Source: Pseudomonas fluorescens
Lineage (GTDB): Bacteria; Pseudomonadota; Gammaproteobacteria; Pseudomonadales; Pseudomonadaceae
Length of the DNA stretch: 62,286 nucleotides
Direction: 5' to 3'
NCBI RefSeq assembly: GCF_902498185.1
Contig: NZ_CABVIX010000016.1
Location: 1-62,286 of the forward strand
The notes beneath the pieces were generated by a model, which was given only the letters and a program-made list of their open reading frames with translations, had not been told where the DNA came from and did not search any database. Position numbers and translations under genes: made by a program. This document shows, in pieces, positions 17,306-26,520 of this stretch. The number at the start of each line of letters is the position of its first letter. Within the stretch, counting starts at the first letter, position 1.

Positions 17306-18622
17306 CTAATACTGGTAGCGCAGCAGCGCCTGGGGCAGGGCGTAGAGGGCGAAGAACGCCAGCAATGCGACGCACGAGGGTAACACCAGCCACCAGACTC
17401 TCAGCGGCAACGCATTGAGCGGCTGGCGCTGCTGCGTCAGGGTCAGGCTCAGGGCGCAGACACAGCAGGCCAGCAAGGCCCCGGCCAGGATGTCGGTCGG
17501 CCAGTGGGCGCCCAGGTACACCCGTGACAGCGCGATCAACAGCGCCGGCAGACAACCCAGCAAGATCCAGGTCAGGCGCATCCGCGGCGGCTGGCCGCGC
17601 CCTGCAAGCACCGCCAGGGCCAGGAAAAATGCAAACGATGCCGAACTGTGGCCGCTGGGCATGCTGTAGGTAGTCAGCGGGTCGGTCAGTACTTCGGGCC
17701 GCGCCCGGGCAAACAGCCATTTCAGCGTGCCATTGGCCACGGCGGTGCCCAGCAGCGCGCCACCGGCGAAGACCGCATGACGCCATTGCCGGGTGAGCAG
17801 CAGCAGGCTGGTCAGCAAGATCCCGAGAATCAGCTGGTGGCTGAAGTCGCCAAGCCGGGTGATGACTACCACGGTGGCATCCAGGGCCTGTCGGCGATGC
17901 TCCTGGATCAGCGTCATCACGCCCTGGTCGAATTCATGCAGGTACGGCCAGCCGAGAAACACTGCTGCCAGCGCCAGCAGGCTGGCTCCGGCCACCAGTC
18001 GACTGCCGTGGCGATGGCGGCGCAGGCTGCTGTTGACGCTCAGGCCGATCAGGATCGCCACGCCACCGGCGATCAGCCCTGCATCCAGCCAGAAGCCCTC
18101 GGGCAGCGGCAGGCGCATGGCCGCCCCGGTGGCCCAGCCGGGCAGCAGGTAGGCAATCGACCATCCAGCGCCTGAGATCAGGCTGACCGCGATGAAACGC
18201 GGTAGCGGCATGTCGAACATGCCGGCCACCATGGGCAGCATCGGCCGCAGCGGGCCGATGAAACGCCCGACCAGCAGGCTCGCAATACCGTAGCGCTGGA
18301 AATAGGTTTCAGCGCTGCCGATCCATTCGGGATGATGGCGTATCAACGGCAGTCGGCGGATGTTCTGGTGAAAACGCCGTCCCAGCGTGTAGGACACCGC
18401 ATCACCCAGCATGCCGCCAAAGAAACCCAGCATCAGTGTCTCGCTCAGTGACAGCGCGCCGCTGCCGGCCAGTACGGCCACCCCGAACAGAAGTACGGTG
18501 CCGGGCACGATGATCCCCGCGATCGCCAGGCACTCGATGCACGCCACCACGAAAATCGCCAGGCCAAGCCACTGCGGGTTTGCACTGAGCCAGCTGGTCA
18601 GGCTGTCGAGCCATTGGCCCAT
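17306..18622 (-). CDS. DedA - PAP2 fusion membrane protein (possible lipid phosphatase)
   Basis: A 438-residue membrane protein joining two domains. Residues ~15-180 are DedA-like (FGGMLGDAVSYTLGRRF, GRFIGPLRPMLPMVAGM). Residues ~285-410 form a type 2 phosphatidic-acid phosphatase: K-x6-RP in KWLFARARPE, the PSGH box in SMPSGHSSASF, and SRVYLGAHWPTD for the third motif, all catalytic residues present. It probably dephosphorylates a lipid such as undecaprenyl pyrophosphate or phosphatidate, with the DedA half perhaps moving the lipid. It is followed 3 bases upstream by the glycosylase gene in the same direction. Confidence 0.92.
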   Translation of the reverse strand: MGQWLDSLTSWLSANPQWLGLAIFVVACIECLAIAGIIVPGTVLLFGVAVLAGSGALSLSETLMLGFFGGMLGDAVSYTLGRRFHQNIRRLPLIRHHPEWIGSAETYFQRYGIASLLVGRFIGPLRPMLPMVAGMFDMPLPRFIAVSLISGAGWSIAYLLPGWATGAAMRLPLPEGFWLDAGLIAGGVAILIGLSVNSSLRRHRHGSRLVAGASLLALAAVFLGWPYLHEFDQGVMTLIQEHRRQALDATVVVITRLGDFSHQLILGILLTSLLLLTRQWRHAVFAGGALLGTAVANGTLKWLFARARPEVLTDPLTTYSMPSGHSSASFAFFLALAVLAGRGQPPRMRLTWILLGCLPALLIALSRVYLGAHWPTDILAGALLACCVCALSLTLTQQRQPLNALPLRVWWLVLPSCVALLAFFALYALPQALLRYQY

Positions 18623-18625
18623 GTG

Positions 18626-19318
18626 TCAGCTTCCTTGTTGGAGAATGAAGAAGTCGCGCCCTTCGACTTGGCCGCGGCGCAGGGGGTTCCTGGTGCAGAA
18701 GCGGGCATATTCGGCATCGACGAAGCGGTATAGCAAATGCTCGTCGCGGCCGTGAGGAATACCGAGGCGTGTGGTCTGGATAATTTGTGTCGGGTTGATT
18801 CCGCTGTCCTCCACATACAGGCGCTCGGCATCGAAACGCTGGGCGTCCCAATGGGGCACTTTCAGGCCCAGGGCCTTGCACAGCAGGGTCTGTCCCGCGC
18901 ACAGGCGCTCGGCTGGGCGCAGCTGGCCGCTGGCGTCGGGGTTGTTGAGCTGCATCTGTGCCAGGCTGTTGGCATCCGAGAGCGCGTCCTGCCACGGGAA
19001 AGCCGACTTGATCAGTACCGCGTTGCCGGGTCCCTGAGCGCTGAAGTTCAGCGAGTCGCCGCCGCGGGCGTAGTACATGTAGATGTGCCCGCCGTCCAGG
19101 AACAGCGCCTTGCGCTTTTCGGTATAGCCCAGCGAGGCGTGGCTGCCCTTGTCGGTCAGGTAGTACGCCTCGGTTTCGATGATCCGCGCGGCCAGCCAGA
19201 GGTTGCCCTGTCGATGCCGGATGATCTTGCCCAGCAAGGCCTGGGCCAGTGTCTGGGCATCGCGGTCGAAAAAGCTGTCGGGCAAGGCTCGGGCGGGGCA
19301 GGGGGCGGAGTCAGGCAT
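18626..19318 (-). CDS. mpg: 3-methyladenine DNA glycosylase (AAG/MPG family)
   Basis: A 230-residue base-excision glycosylase of the mammalian AAG/MPG fold that removes alkylated purines. The substrate-binding ARIIETEAYY (catalytic Glu) and GHIYMYYARGGDSLNFS segments are clear, with GTRLGIPHGRD-like residues near the C-terminus. The start was placed at MPDSAPCPARALPDSFF; an ATG 13 codons upstream is possible because neither has a strong ribosome site. Likely cotranscribed with the DedA-PAP2 gene. Confidence 0.92.
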   Translation of the reverse strand: MPDSAPCPARALPDSFFDRDAQTLAQALLGKIIRHRQGNLWLAARIIETEAYYLTDKGSHASLGYTEKRKALFLDGGHIYMYYARGGDSLNFSAQGPGNAVLIKSAFPWQDALSDANSLAQMQLNNPDASGQLRPAERLCAGQTLLCKALGLKVPHWDAQRFDAERLYVEDSGINPTQIIQTTRLGIPHGRDEHLLYRFVDAEYARFCTRNPLRRGQVEGRDFFILQQGS

Positions 19319-19554
19319 ACGCTGGGATTCGGGCTCGAAAAGGTGTGAGGATAGCAATTTATGGTTCTCTCACCACCCTGGAACCGCCCTTGTCCCGCGA
19401 GAACCATTGGCTGTAGGAATTTTCTTCATTACCGGAAACATTTTTTCCTCCCGTTGCAGCCCTTCATTTCAGACCATCCGCCAGCCACCGCTGGGCGTAC
19501 ACCTGCGCGCCAGTTATAATCAGCCGATTTCCCCTTTGCCAAGACACCGAGCCC

Positions 19555-20826
19555 ATGACTGAGTCCGTTCTTGACTACATGACCCGCCTGGGTCGCGCCG
19601 CTCGCGAAGCTTCGCGGGTGATCGGCCGTGCCACCACCGGGCAGAAGAACCGTGCCCTGCTGGCGGCCGCCGATGCCCTCGACGCCGACCGCGACGCGCT
19701 CACCGCAGCCAACGAACTGGACTTGGCCGCTGGCCGTGCAAGCGGCCTGGATGCTGCCTTGCTCGACCGCCTGGCCCTGACGCCAGCGCGAATCGACGGC
19801 ATGATCACCGGCCTGCGCCAGGTCGCCGGCCTGCCGGACCCGGTCGGCGCCATGCGCGACATGAGCTATCGCCCATCGGGCATCCAGGTTGGCAAGATGC
19901 GCGTGCCGCTTGGGGTCATCGGGATCATCTACGAATCACGGCCGAACGTGACCATCGACGCCGCCAGCCTGTGCCTGAAATCGGGCAACGCCACCATCCT
20001 GCGTGGCGGCTCCGAGGCGATCCACTCCAACCGCGCCATTGCCGCCTGCATCCAGCGTGGGCTGGCTGACGCCGGCCTGCCGCCCGCTGTGGTCCAGGTG
20101 GTCGAAACTACCGACCGCGCGGCCGTCGGCGCGCTGATCAGCATGCCCGAGCATGTGGACGTGATCGTCCCTCGCGGCGGCCGTGGCCTGATCGAGCGCA
20201 TCAGCCGCGACGCGCGCGTTCCGGTGATCAAGCACCTGGACGGCATCTGCCACGTGTATGTGGCCGAGCATGCCGACCTGGACAAGGCCTGGAACATTGC
20301 CCTCAACGCCAAGACCTACCGCTACGGCATCTGCGGCGCCATGGAAACCCTGCTGGTCGACCAGCGCGTGGCAAGCGACTTCCTGCCCGAGATGGCCCGC
20401 CGCCTGGGCGCCAAGGGCGTCGAGCTGCGCGGTTGCGAACGTACCCGTGCGATCATCGAGGCGCTGCCTGCCACCGAAGACGACTGGCACACCGAGTACC
20501 TGGCGGCCATCCTGTCGATCCGCGTGGTCGACGGCCTGGACCAGGCTATCGAACACATCAACCACTACGGCTCGCACCATACCGATTCGATCGTCACCGA
20601 ACACCAGGGCCTGGCCCGGCGCTTTATCGCCGAAGTCGACTCGGCATCGGTGATGCTCAACACGCCAACCTGCTTTGCCGACGGCTTCGAGTATGGCCTT
20701 GGCGCGGAGATCGGTATTTCCACCGACAAGCTGCATGCGCGTGGGCCTGTCGGCCTCGAAGGCCTGACCTGCGAGAAGTACGTGGTGATCGGTGACGGCC
20801 AGCTGCGCGGCCAGGAGTCCTGCTGA
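19555..20826 (+). CDS. proA: Gamma-glutamyl phosphate reductase
   Basis: Second enzyme of proline synthesis: NADPH-dependent reduction of L-glutamyl-5-phosphate to the semialdehyde. At 423 residues it has normal family length. The aldehyde-dehydrogenase-like fold shows GIIYESRPNVTIDAASLCLKSGN and the catalytic Cys in YGICGAMETLLVD. ProB is not adjacent, as is usual in Pseudomonas. nadD starts 1 base after its stop. Confidence 0.97.
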   Translation: MTESVLDYMTRLGRAAREASRVIGRATTGQKNRALLAAADALDADRDALTAANELDLAAGRASGLDAALLDRLALTPARIDGMITGLRQVAGLPDPVGAMRDMSYRPSGIQVGKMRVPLGVIGIIYESRPNVTIDAASLCLKSGNATILRGGSEAIHSNRAIAACIQRGLADAGLPPAVVQVVETTDRAAVGALISMPEHVDVIVPRGGRGLIERISRDARVPVIKHLDGICHVYVAEHADLDKAWNIALNAKTYRYGICGAMETLLVDQRVASDFLPEMARRLGAKGVELRGCERTRAIIEALPATEDDWHTEYLAAILSIRVVDGLDQAIEHINHYGSHHTDSIVTEHQGLARRFIAEVDSASVMLNTPTCFADGFEYGLGAEIGISTDKLHARGPVGLEGLTCEKYVVIGDGQLRGQESC

Positions 20827-20827
20827 T

Positions 20828-21502
20828 TTGACTCAGGCGAACACGCCCGCGCGCGGGGCTGTCCGGCGTGTCGGGATCCTCGGCGGCACGTTCGACCCGG
20901 TGCACATCGGTCATCTGCGCAGTGCGCTCGAAGTGGCCGAATTCATGGCCCTGGACGAGCTGCGCCTGCTGCCGAACGCGCGTCCGCCTCACCGCGATAC
21001 CCCGCAAGTGGCCGCGCAGGACCGCCTGGCGATGGTCGAGTGTGCCGTCGAAGAGGTCAGTCGCCTGAGTGTCGACGCCCGCGAACTGGCGCGCGACAAG
21101 CCCTCCTATACCATCGATACACTGGAGTCGATCCGCGCCGAGCTCGGGCCCGATGACCAGCTGTTCCTGGTGCTGGGATGGGATGCTTTTTGCGGCCTGC
21201 CTGGATGGCACCGCTGGGAAGAGCTGCTGCAACACTGTCACATCCTGGTGCTGCAACGCCCGGATGCCGATGTCGAACCCCCGGACGCGCTGCGCAACCT
21301 GCTGGCGGCGCGTTCAGAAAGTGACCCCACGACCCTGCCCGGGCCTGCGGGACACATTTCATTCGTCTGGCAGACCCCGCTCGCGGTGTCGGCCACGCAG
21401 ATCCGACAGCTGCTGGCCAGCGGCAAGTCGGTGCGGTTCCTGGTGCCGGACGCAGTACTGGCCTATATCGATGCGCACGCCCTTTACCGTGCGCCGAACT
21501 GA
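20828..21502 (+). CDS. nadD: Nicotinate-nucleotide adenylyltransferase
   Basis: Makes nicotinate adenine dinucleotide from NaMN and ATP in NAD synthesis. The nucleotidyltransferase motif GGTFDPVHIGHLRSA and the C-terminal ISxTxIR-like motif VSATQIRQLLASG are present. I chose the TTG start at 20828 (224 residues) because AGGAG lies about 10 bases upstream and no other start fits after the proA stop; an in-frame ATG or GTG would begin inside proA. The rare TTG start suggests moderate translation coupled to proA. Confidence 0.92.
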   Translation: MTQANTPARGAVRRVGILGGTFDPVHIGHLRSALEVAEFMALDELRLLPNARPPHRDTPQVAAQDRLAMVECAVEEVSRLSVDARELARDKPSYTIDTLESIRAELGPDDQLFLVLGWDAFCGLPGWHRWEELLQHCHILVLQRPDADVEPPDALRNLLAARSESDPTTLPGPAGHISFVWQTPLAVSATQIRQLLASGKSVRFLVPDAVLAYIDAHALYRAPN

Positions 21503-21547
21503 AGGCGCCAAACGGCGCCTCATCCAAACGAGTCGAACGAGTTTTAT

Positions 21548-21970
21548 ATGAAAAAGCAAAACAACATCACTGCCGAAGAACTGGTCGAACTGACCAAGGC
21601 AGCCCTGGACGACGTCAAGGCGCAGGACGTACAGGTCATCGACGTGCGTGAAAAGCACAGCCTGACCGACTACATGATCATCGCCACCGGTACCTCCAAC
21701 CGCCAGATCAGCGCGATGCTGGAAAAGGTGCGCGAGCAGGTCAAGGCCAAGGGCGTGCAGCCGCTGGGCGAAGAAGGCAAGGGCGACAGCGACTGGGTCC
21801 TGCTGGACCTGAACGACGTCATCGTGCACATGATGACCGCCGCCGCTCGCCAGTTCTACGACCTGGAGCGCCTGTGGATGGGTGCCGAGCAGAGCCGCGC
21901 CGCCGATGGCAAGCACCACAACCCGGATCACGCCCACAGCTACTCCGACAACCTGAAAGACCGGGAATAA
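21548..21970 (+). CDS. rsfS: Ribosomal silencing factor RsfS
   Basis: A 140-residue RsfS/RsfA (Iojap family) protein that binds uL14 on the 50S subunit and blocks subunit joining under starvation. The family core is clear: DVKAQDVQVIDVREKHSLTDYMIIATGTSNRQ and the GEEGKGDSDWVLLDL stretch. It lies between nadD and rlmH, an order conserved in many proteobacteria, consistent with ribosome maturation. Confidence 0.96.
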   Translation: MKKQNNITAEELVELTKAALDDVKAQDVQVIDVREKHSLTDYMIIATGTSNRQISAMLEKVREQVKAKGVQPLGEEGKGDSDWVLLDLNDVIVHMMTAAARQFYDLERLWMGAEQSRAADGKHHNPDHAHSYSDNLKDRE

Positions 21971-21979
21971 GGAAGCGCT

Positions 21980-22447
21980 GTGCGTCTGCGTCTGATCGCG
22001 GTCGGCTCGCGCATGCCCCGATGGGTCGAGGACGGCTGGCATGAATATGCCAAGCGTCTGCCTTCGGAGCTGGCGCTGGAGCTGGTTGAAATCCCGCTGA
22101 ACACCCGTGGCAAGAACGCCGACGTCGCTCGCCTGATTCGTCAGGAGGGCGAGGCGATGCTGAGCAAGGTGCAACCGGGGGAGCGGATCGTTACCCTCGA
22201 AGTCCACGGCAAACCGTGGAGCACCGAGCAGCTGGCGGTCGAACTCGATCGCTGGCGGCTGGATTCGCGCACTGTCAATTTCATGGTCGGTGGTCCGGAA
22301 GGGCTGGCGCCGGAGGTCTGTGCGCGTGCCGAGCAGCGCTGGTCGCTGTCACCGCTGACCCTGCCGCACCCGTTGGTAAGGATACTGATCGGCGAACAGT
22401 TGTACCGTGCCTGGACCGTGCTGTCCGGGCATCCTTACCACAAATGA
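21980..22447 (+). CDS. rlmH: 23S rRNA pseudouridine-1915 N3-methyltransferase RlmH
   Basis: A 155-residue SPOUT methyltransferase that methylates pseudouridine 1915 of 23S rRNA on assembled 70S ribosomes. The SAM-binding knot shows FMVGGPEGLAPEV and the C-terminal LPHPLVRILIGEQLYRAW. The length matches the family. It starts 9 bases after rsfS and is followed 13 bases later by mrdA, so it probably belongs to the same long operon. Confidence 0.97.
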   Translation: MRLRLIAVGSRMPRWVEDGWHEYAKRLPSELALELVEIPLNTRGKNADVARLIRQEGEAMLSKVQPGERIVTLEVHGKPWSTEQLAVELDRWRLDSRTVNFMVGGPEGLAPEVCARAEQRWSLSPLTLPHPLVRILIGEQLYRAWTVLSGHPYHK

Positions 22448-22460
22448 GCCTGTAAGCTTC

Positions 22461-24350
22461 ATGTCGCAGCCGATCCGCCTCAAGGACCACGAGAAAGACG
22501 CCCGTCTGGTGCGTAAGCGCGTCGTGGTCGGCGCGGTGGCGATCATGCTGCTGATCGGTGTGCTGATTGCACGGCTGTACTACCTGCAGGTGATCCAGTA
22601 CGACTATCACTCCACGCTGTCGGAGAACAACCGGGTGCATGTGCAGCCGATCCCGCCGACCCGCGGGCTGATCTACGACCGCAATGGGGTGATCATCGCC
22701 GATAACCGTCCGAGCTTCAGCCTGACCATGACGCGCGAGCGTTCTGGCGACTGGCAGCAGGTGCTGGACGTGATCGTCGAGGTGCTGGAGCTGCCCGCCG
22801 ACGACCGCGCTCTCTTCGAGAAACGCATGCGCCAGGGGCGCCGGCCATTCGAGCCGGTGCCGATCCTGTTCGAGCTGACTGAAGAACAGATCGCCCGGGT
22901 GGCGGTGAACCAGTTCCGCCTGCCCGGTGTGGAAGTCGCGGCCCAGCTGGTGCGTCACTACCCTCAGGGCGCGCATTTCGCGCACTCGGTCGGTTATGTG
23001 GGGCGGATCAACGAGAAAGAGCTGAAGATCCTCGATCCGGTCAACTACAGCGGTACCCACCATATTGGCAAGACCGGCATCGAGCGCTTCTATGAAGCCG
23101 AACTGCACGGCCAGGTCGGCTATGAAGAGGTGGAGACCAACGCGCGCGGCCGGGTACTGCGGGTGCTCAAGCGCACCGATCCGATTCCTGGCAAGGATAT
23201 CGTGCTGGGCCTGGACATCAAGTTGCAGGAAGCCGCCGAAGCGGCCCTGGCCGGGCGCCGTGGCGCCATCGTCGCGCTCGACCCGCGCAGCGGCGAGGTG
23301 CTGGCAATGGTCAGCCAGCCGAGCTTCGATCCCAACCTGTTCGTCACCGGTATCGGTTTCCAGGCCTACGCCGACTTGCGCGATTCCATCGACCGGCCGC
23401 TGTTCAACCGTGTGCTGCGCGGGCTGTACCCACCGGGCTCGACCATCAAGCCGGCGGTGGCCATCGCCGGACTGGACAGCGGTGTGGTGACGGCTGGCAG
23501 CCGGGTATTCGACCCGGGCTACTATCAACTGCCCAACTACGACCACAAGTACCGCAACTGGAACCGCAGCGGTGATGGCTGGGTAGACCTGGACCTGGCG
23601 ATCATGCGGTCCAACGACACCTACTTCTACGACCTGGCGCACAAGATGGGCATCGATCGCCTGTCCAGCTACATGAACAAGTTCGGCCTGGGCCAGAAGG
23701 TCTCGCTGGACATGTTCGAAGAGTCGTCCGGCCTGATGCCAACGCGCGAATGGAAGCGTGCCACCCGCCGCCAGGCCTGGTTCCCGGGCGAGACGCTGAT
23801 TCTCGGCATTGGCCAGGGCTACATGCAGACCACCCCCTTGCAGATGGCCCAGGCCACGGCGCTGATCGCCAGCAGGGGCAAGTGGAACCGGCCGCACCTG
23901 GCCAGGACCATCGAGGGCCAGCCGCCCGTGGATGAGAACCCGATCGCCGATATTGTCCTGCGCGACAAGTCGGACTGGGTCAAGGTCACCCACGGCATGG
24001 AGCAGGTGATGCACAACGCCCGCGGTACCGCGCGCCAGGCTGCGGCCGGGGCGCAGTACCGCATCGCCGGCAAGAGCGGTACGGCCCAGGTGGTCGCGAT
24101 CAAGCAAGGCGAGAAATATGACCGCAACAAAGTCCAGGAACGCCACCGTGACCATGCCCTGTTCGTTGGTTTTGCCCCTGCGCAGGACCCGAAGATCGTG
24201 GTGTCGGTAATGATCGAGAACGGCGAGGCCGGCGGCCGGGTCGCGGCGCCCGTGATGCGTCAGGTGATGGACGCCTGGATGCTCGACGAAAATGGCCTGC
24301 TCAAGGCCGACTTCGTACCTTCAACCGTCGCGCAGGAAAACGCCCCGTGA
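22461..24350 (+). CDS. mrdA: Penicillin-binding protein 2 (elongasome transpeptidase)
   Basis: A 629-residue class B PBP that cross-links peptidoglycan during rod elongation. One N-terminal membrane anchor (about residues 20-45), a dimerisation domain with PPTRGLIYDRNG, and a C-terminal transpeptidase domain: SxxK as STIK in YPPGSTIKPA, SxN as SND in MRSNDTYF, and KSGT in IAGKSGTAQV. The start was set at MSQPIRLKDHEKDAR; the longer frame overlaps rlmH. Its stop overlaps the rodA start. Confidence 0.97.
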   Translation: MSQPIRLKDHEKDARLVRKRVVVGAVAIMLLIGVLIARLYYLQVIQYDYHSTLSENNRVHVQPIPPTRGLIYDRNGVIIADNRPSFSLTMTRERSGDWQQVLDVIVEVLELPADDRALFEKRMRQGRRPFEPVPILFELTEEQIARVAVNQFRLPGVEVAAQLVRHYPQGAHFAHSVGYVGRINEKELKILDPVNYSGTHHIGKTGIERFYEAELHGQVGYEEVETNARGRVLRVLKRTDPIPGKDIVLGLDIKLQEAAEAALAGRRGAIVALDPRSGEVLAMVSQPSFDPNLFVTGIGFQAYADLRDSIDRPLFNRVLRGLYPPGSTIKPAVAIAGLDSGVVTAGSRVFDPGYYQLPNYDHKYRNWNRSGDGWVDLDLAIMRSNDTYFYDLAHKMGIDRLSSYMNKFGLGQKVSLDMFEESSGLMPTREWKRATRRQAWFPGETLILGIGQGYMQTTPLQMAQATALIASRGKWNRPHLARTIEGQPPVDENPIADIVLRDKSDWVKVTHGMEQVMHNARGTARQAAAGAQYRIAGKSGTAQVVAIKQGEKYDRNKVQERHRDHALFVGFAPAQDPKIVVSVMIENGEAGGRVAAPVMRQVMDAWMLDENGLLKADFVPSTVAQENAP

Positions 24351-25492
24351 TGAGTAATTTCGATCGCATGCTCTCCAGCGAGGATGTGATGCGTCGGCGC
24401 GCCAGCTTCTTGCAGCGCATCCATGTCGACGGCCCCTTGCTGATCCTGTTGCTGGCCCTGGCGGCCGGCAGCCTGTTCGTCCTCTATTCGGCCAGCGGCA
24501 AGAACTGGGACCTGCTGCTCAAGCAGGCCAGCTCGTTCGGCCTGGGCCTGGTGTCGATGTTCATCATTGCCCAGCTCGAACCGCGGTTCATGGCGCGCTG
24601 GGCGCCGGTCGCCTACCTGGGCGGGGTGTGCCTGCTGGTGGTGGTCGATGTCATGGGCCACAACGCCATGGGTGCAACGCGCTGGATCAACATCCCCGGG
24701 GTGATCCGCTTCCAGCCTTCGGAATTCATGAAGATCATCATGCCGGCGACCCTGGCCTGGTACCTGTCCAAGCGGACCCTGCCACCCGACCTGAAGCACG
24801 TGGCCATCAGCCTGATGCTGATCGGCGTGCCGTTCATTCTCATCGTGCGCCAGCCCGACCTTGGCACGGCATTGCTGATCCTGGCCGGGGGCGCCTTCGT
24901 GCTGTTCATGGGAGGGCTGCGCTGGCGCTGGATCCTGACCGCGATCGGGGCGGCGGTGCCAGTGGCGGTGGCCATGTGGTTCTTCTTCATGCATGACTAC
25001 CAGAAGCAGCGCGTGCTGACCTTCCTCGATCCCGAGAGCGACCCATTGGGCACGGGCTGGAACATCATCCAGTCGAAAGCAGCCATTGGCTCCGGTGGGG
25101 TCTTCGGCAAGGGCTGGCTGCTGGGCACCCAGTCGCACCTGGACTTCCTGCCCGAAAGCCACACCGACTTCATCATCGCCGTGCTCGGCGAAGAATTCGG
25201 CCTGGTCGGCATCTGCGCCTTGCTGCTGCTGTACCTGCTGCTGATCGGCCGCGGGCTGGTGATCACCGCCCAGGCCCAGACCCTCTATGGCAAGTTGCTG
25301 GCGGGCAGCCTGACCATGACTTTCTTTGTATACGTGTTCGTCAATATCGGTATGGTCAGCGGCTTGCTACCCGTGGTGGGTGTGCCGCTGCCCTTCATCA
25401 GCTATGGCGGAACTTCGTTGGTGACGCTGCTGTCAGCGTTTGGCGTTCTGATGTCGATCCACACGCACCGCAAGTGGATTGCGCAGGTTTGA
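24350..25492 (+). CDS. rodA: Rod-shape SEDS glycosyltransferase RodA
   Basis: A 380-residue SEDS-family polymerase that works with PBP2 to make glycan strands. About ten hydrophobic segments, with the family stretches RWINIPGVIRFQPSEFMKI, PDLGTALLI and NIGMVSGLLPVVGVPLPFISYGG. The ATG at 24350 overlaps the mrdA TGA; an in-frame GTG one codon earlier or a later ATG (MRRRASFLQR) are alternatives. Confidence 0.96.
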   Translation: MSNFDRMLSSEDVMRRRASFLQRIHVDGPLLILLLALAAGSLFVLYSASGKNWDLLLKQASSFGLGLVSMFIIAQLEPRFMARWAPVAYLGGVCLLVVVDVMGHNAMGATRWINIPGVIRFQPSEFMKIIMPATLAWYLSKRTLPPDLKHVAISLMLIGVPFILIVRQPDLGTALLILAGGAFVLFMGGLRWRWILTAIGAAVPVAVAMWFFFMHDYQKQRVLTFLDPESDPLGTGWNIIQSKAAIGSGGVFGKGWLLGTQSHLDFLPESHTDFIIAVLGEEFGLVGICALLLLYLLLIGRGLVITAQAQTLYGKLLAGSLTMTFFVYVFVNIGMVSGLLPVVGVPLPFISYGGTSLVTLLSAFGVLMSIHTHRKWIAQV

Positions 25493-25509
25493 ATAAGGTG
25501 AAGAATTTC

Positions 25510-26520
25510 ATGCAAGCAGTGCGTGGCTGGATGGCTCGTTGTGTACCGTGGATCGGTGCGATGGGCCTGTTCGGCGCTGTCCAGCAGGCCAACGCCGGTG
25601 ACTATGACGGCTCGCCCCAGGTGGCTGAATTCGTCGGCGAGATGACCCGCGACTACGGGTTTGCCGGCGAGCAGCTGATGGGCGTGTTCGCCGAAGTGCA
25701 GCGCAAGCAGTCGATCCTCGATGCGATTTCGCGCCCGGCCGAGCGGGTCAAGCCGTGGAAGGACTACCGCCCGATGTTCCTCACCGACGCGCGCATTGCC
25801 CGTGGCGTGGACTTCTGGCGCCAGCATGAGGCCACCCTGGCGCGAGCCGAACAGGAATACGGCGTGCCGGCCCAGGTGATCGTGTCGATCATCGGCGTCG
25901 AGACCTTCTTTGGCCGCAACACCGGCAACTTCCGAGTGCTCGACGCACTGTCGACCCTGGGCTTCGATTATCCGCCGCGCGCCGAATTCTTCCGCAAGGA
26001 ACTGCGAGAGTTCCTGCTGCTGGCCCGCGAGGAGCAGCTCGACCCGCTCACGCTCAAGGGTTCGTACGCGGGCGCCATGGGCCTGCCGCAGTTCATGCCT
26101 AGCAGCTTTCGCGCCTACGCCGTGGACTTCGACGGTGACGGCCACATCAACATCTGGAACAACCCGGACGATGCCATCGGCAGCGTCGCCAGCTACTTCC
26201 AGCGCCATGGCTGGGTGGGCGGCGAGGCAGTGGTCAGCCGTGCCACGGTACGCGGCGAGCGCGTCGACGAGGGCCTGAGCCCAGGCATCGAGGCGGTCAA
26301 GACCGTCGCAGTGTTGCGGGCACTGGGCTGGTCGAGTCATGATGCGCTGCGCGATGATCTGCCGGTGACCGCCTTCCGTCTCGAAGGCGAAAATGGTCCG
26401 GAATACTGGCTTGGCCTGAAGAATTTCTACGCGATCACTCGCTACAACCGCAGCGTGATGTACGCGATGGCGGTACATCAGCTATCGGACCTGCTGGTTC
26501 AAGCACGGGGCGTCAAGTAA
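25510..26520 (+). CDS. mltB: Lytic murein transglycosylase B (MltB/SltB1 type)
   Basis: A 336-residue family 3 lytic transglycosylase that cleaves peptidoglycan to 1,6-anhydromuropeptides in the periplasm. A signal peptide ends near VQQANAG (about residue 30), with no lipobox Cys, so it is probably soluble like P. aeruginosa SltB1. The catalytic Glu is in IIGVETFFGRN, and LKGSYAGAMGLPQFMPSSF is the substrate loop. AAGGTG lies 9 bases before the chosen ATG. It overlaps the rlpA start by one base. Confidence 0.95.
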   Translation: MQAVRGWMARCVPWIGAMGLFGAVQQANAGDYDGSPQVAEFVGEMTRDYGFAGEQLMGVFAEVQRKQSILDAISRPAERVKPWKDYRPMFLTDARIARGVDFWRQHEATLARAEQEYGVPAQVIVSIIGVETFFGRNTGNFRVLDALSTLGFDYPPRAEFFRKELREFLLLAREEQLDPLTLKGSYAGAMGLPQFMPSSFRAYAVDFDGDGHINIWNNPDDAIGSVASYFQRHGWVGGEAVVSRATVRGERVDEGLSPGIEAVKTVAVLRALGWSSHDALRDDLPVTAFRLEGENGPEYWLGLKNFYAITRYNRSVMYAMAVHQLSDLLVQARGVK

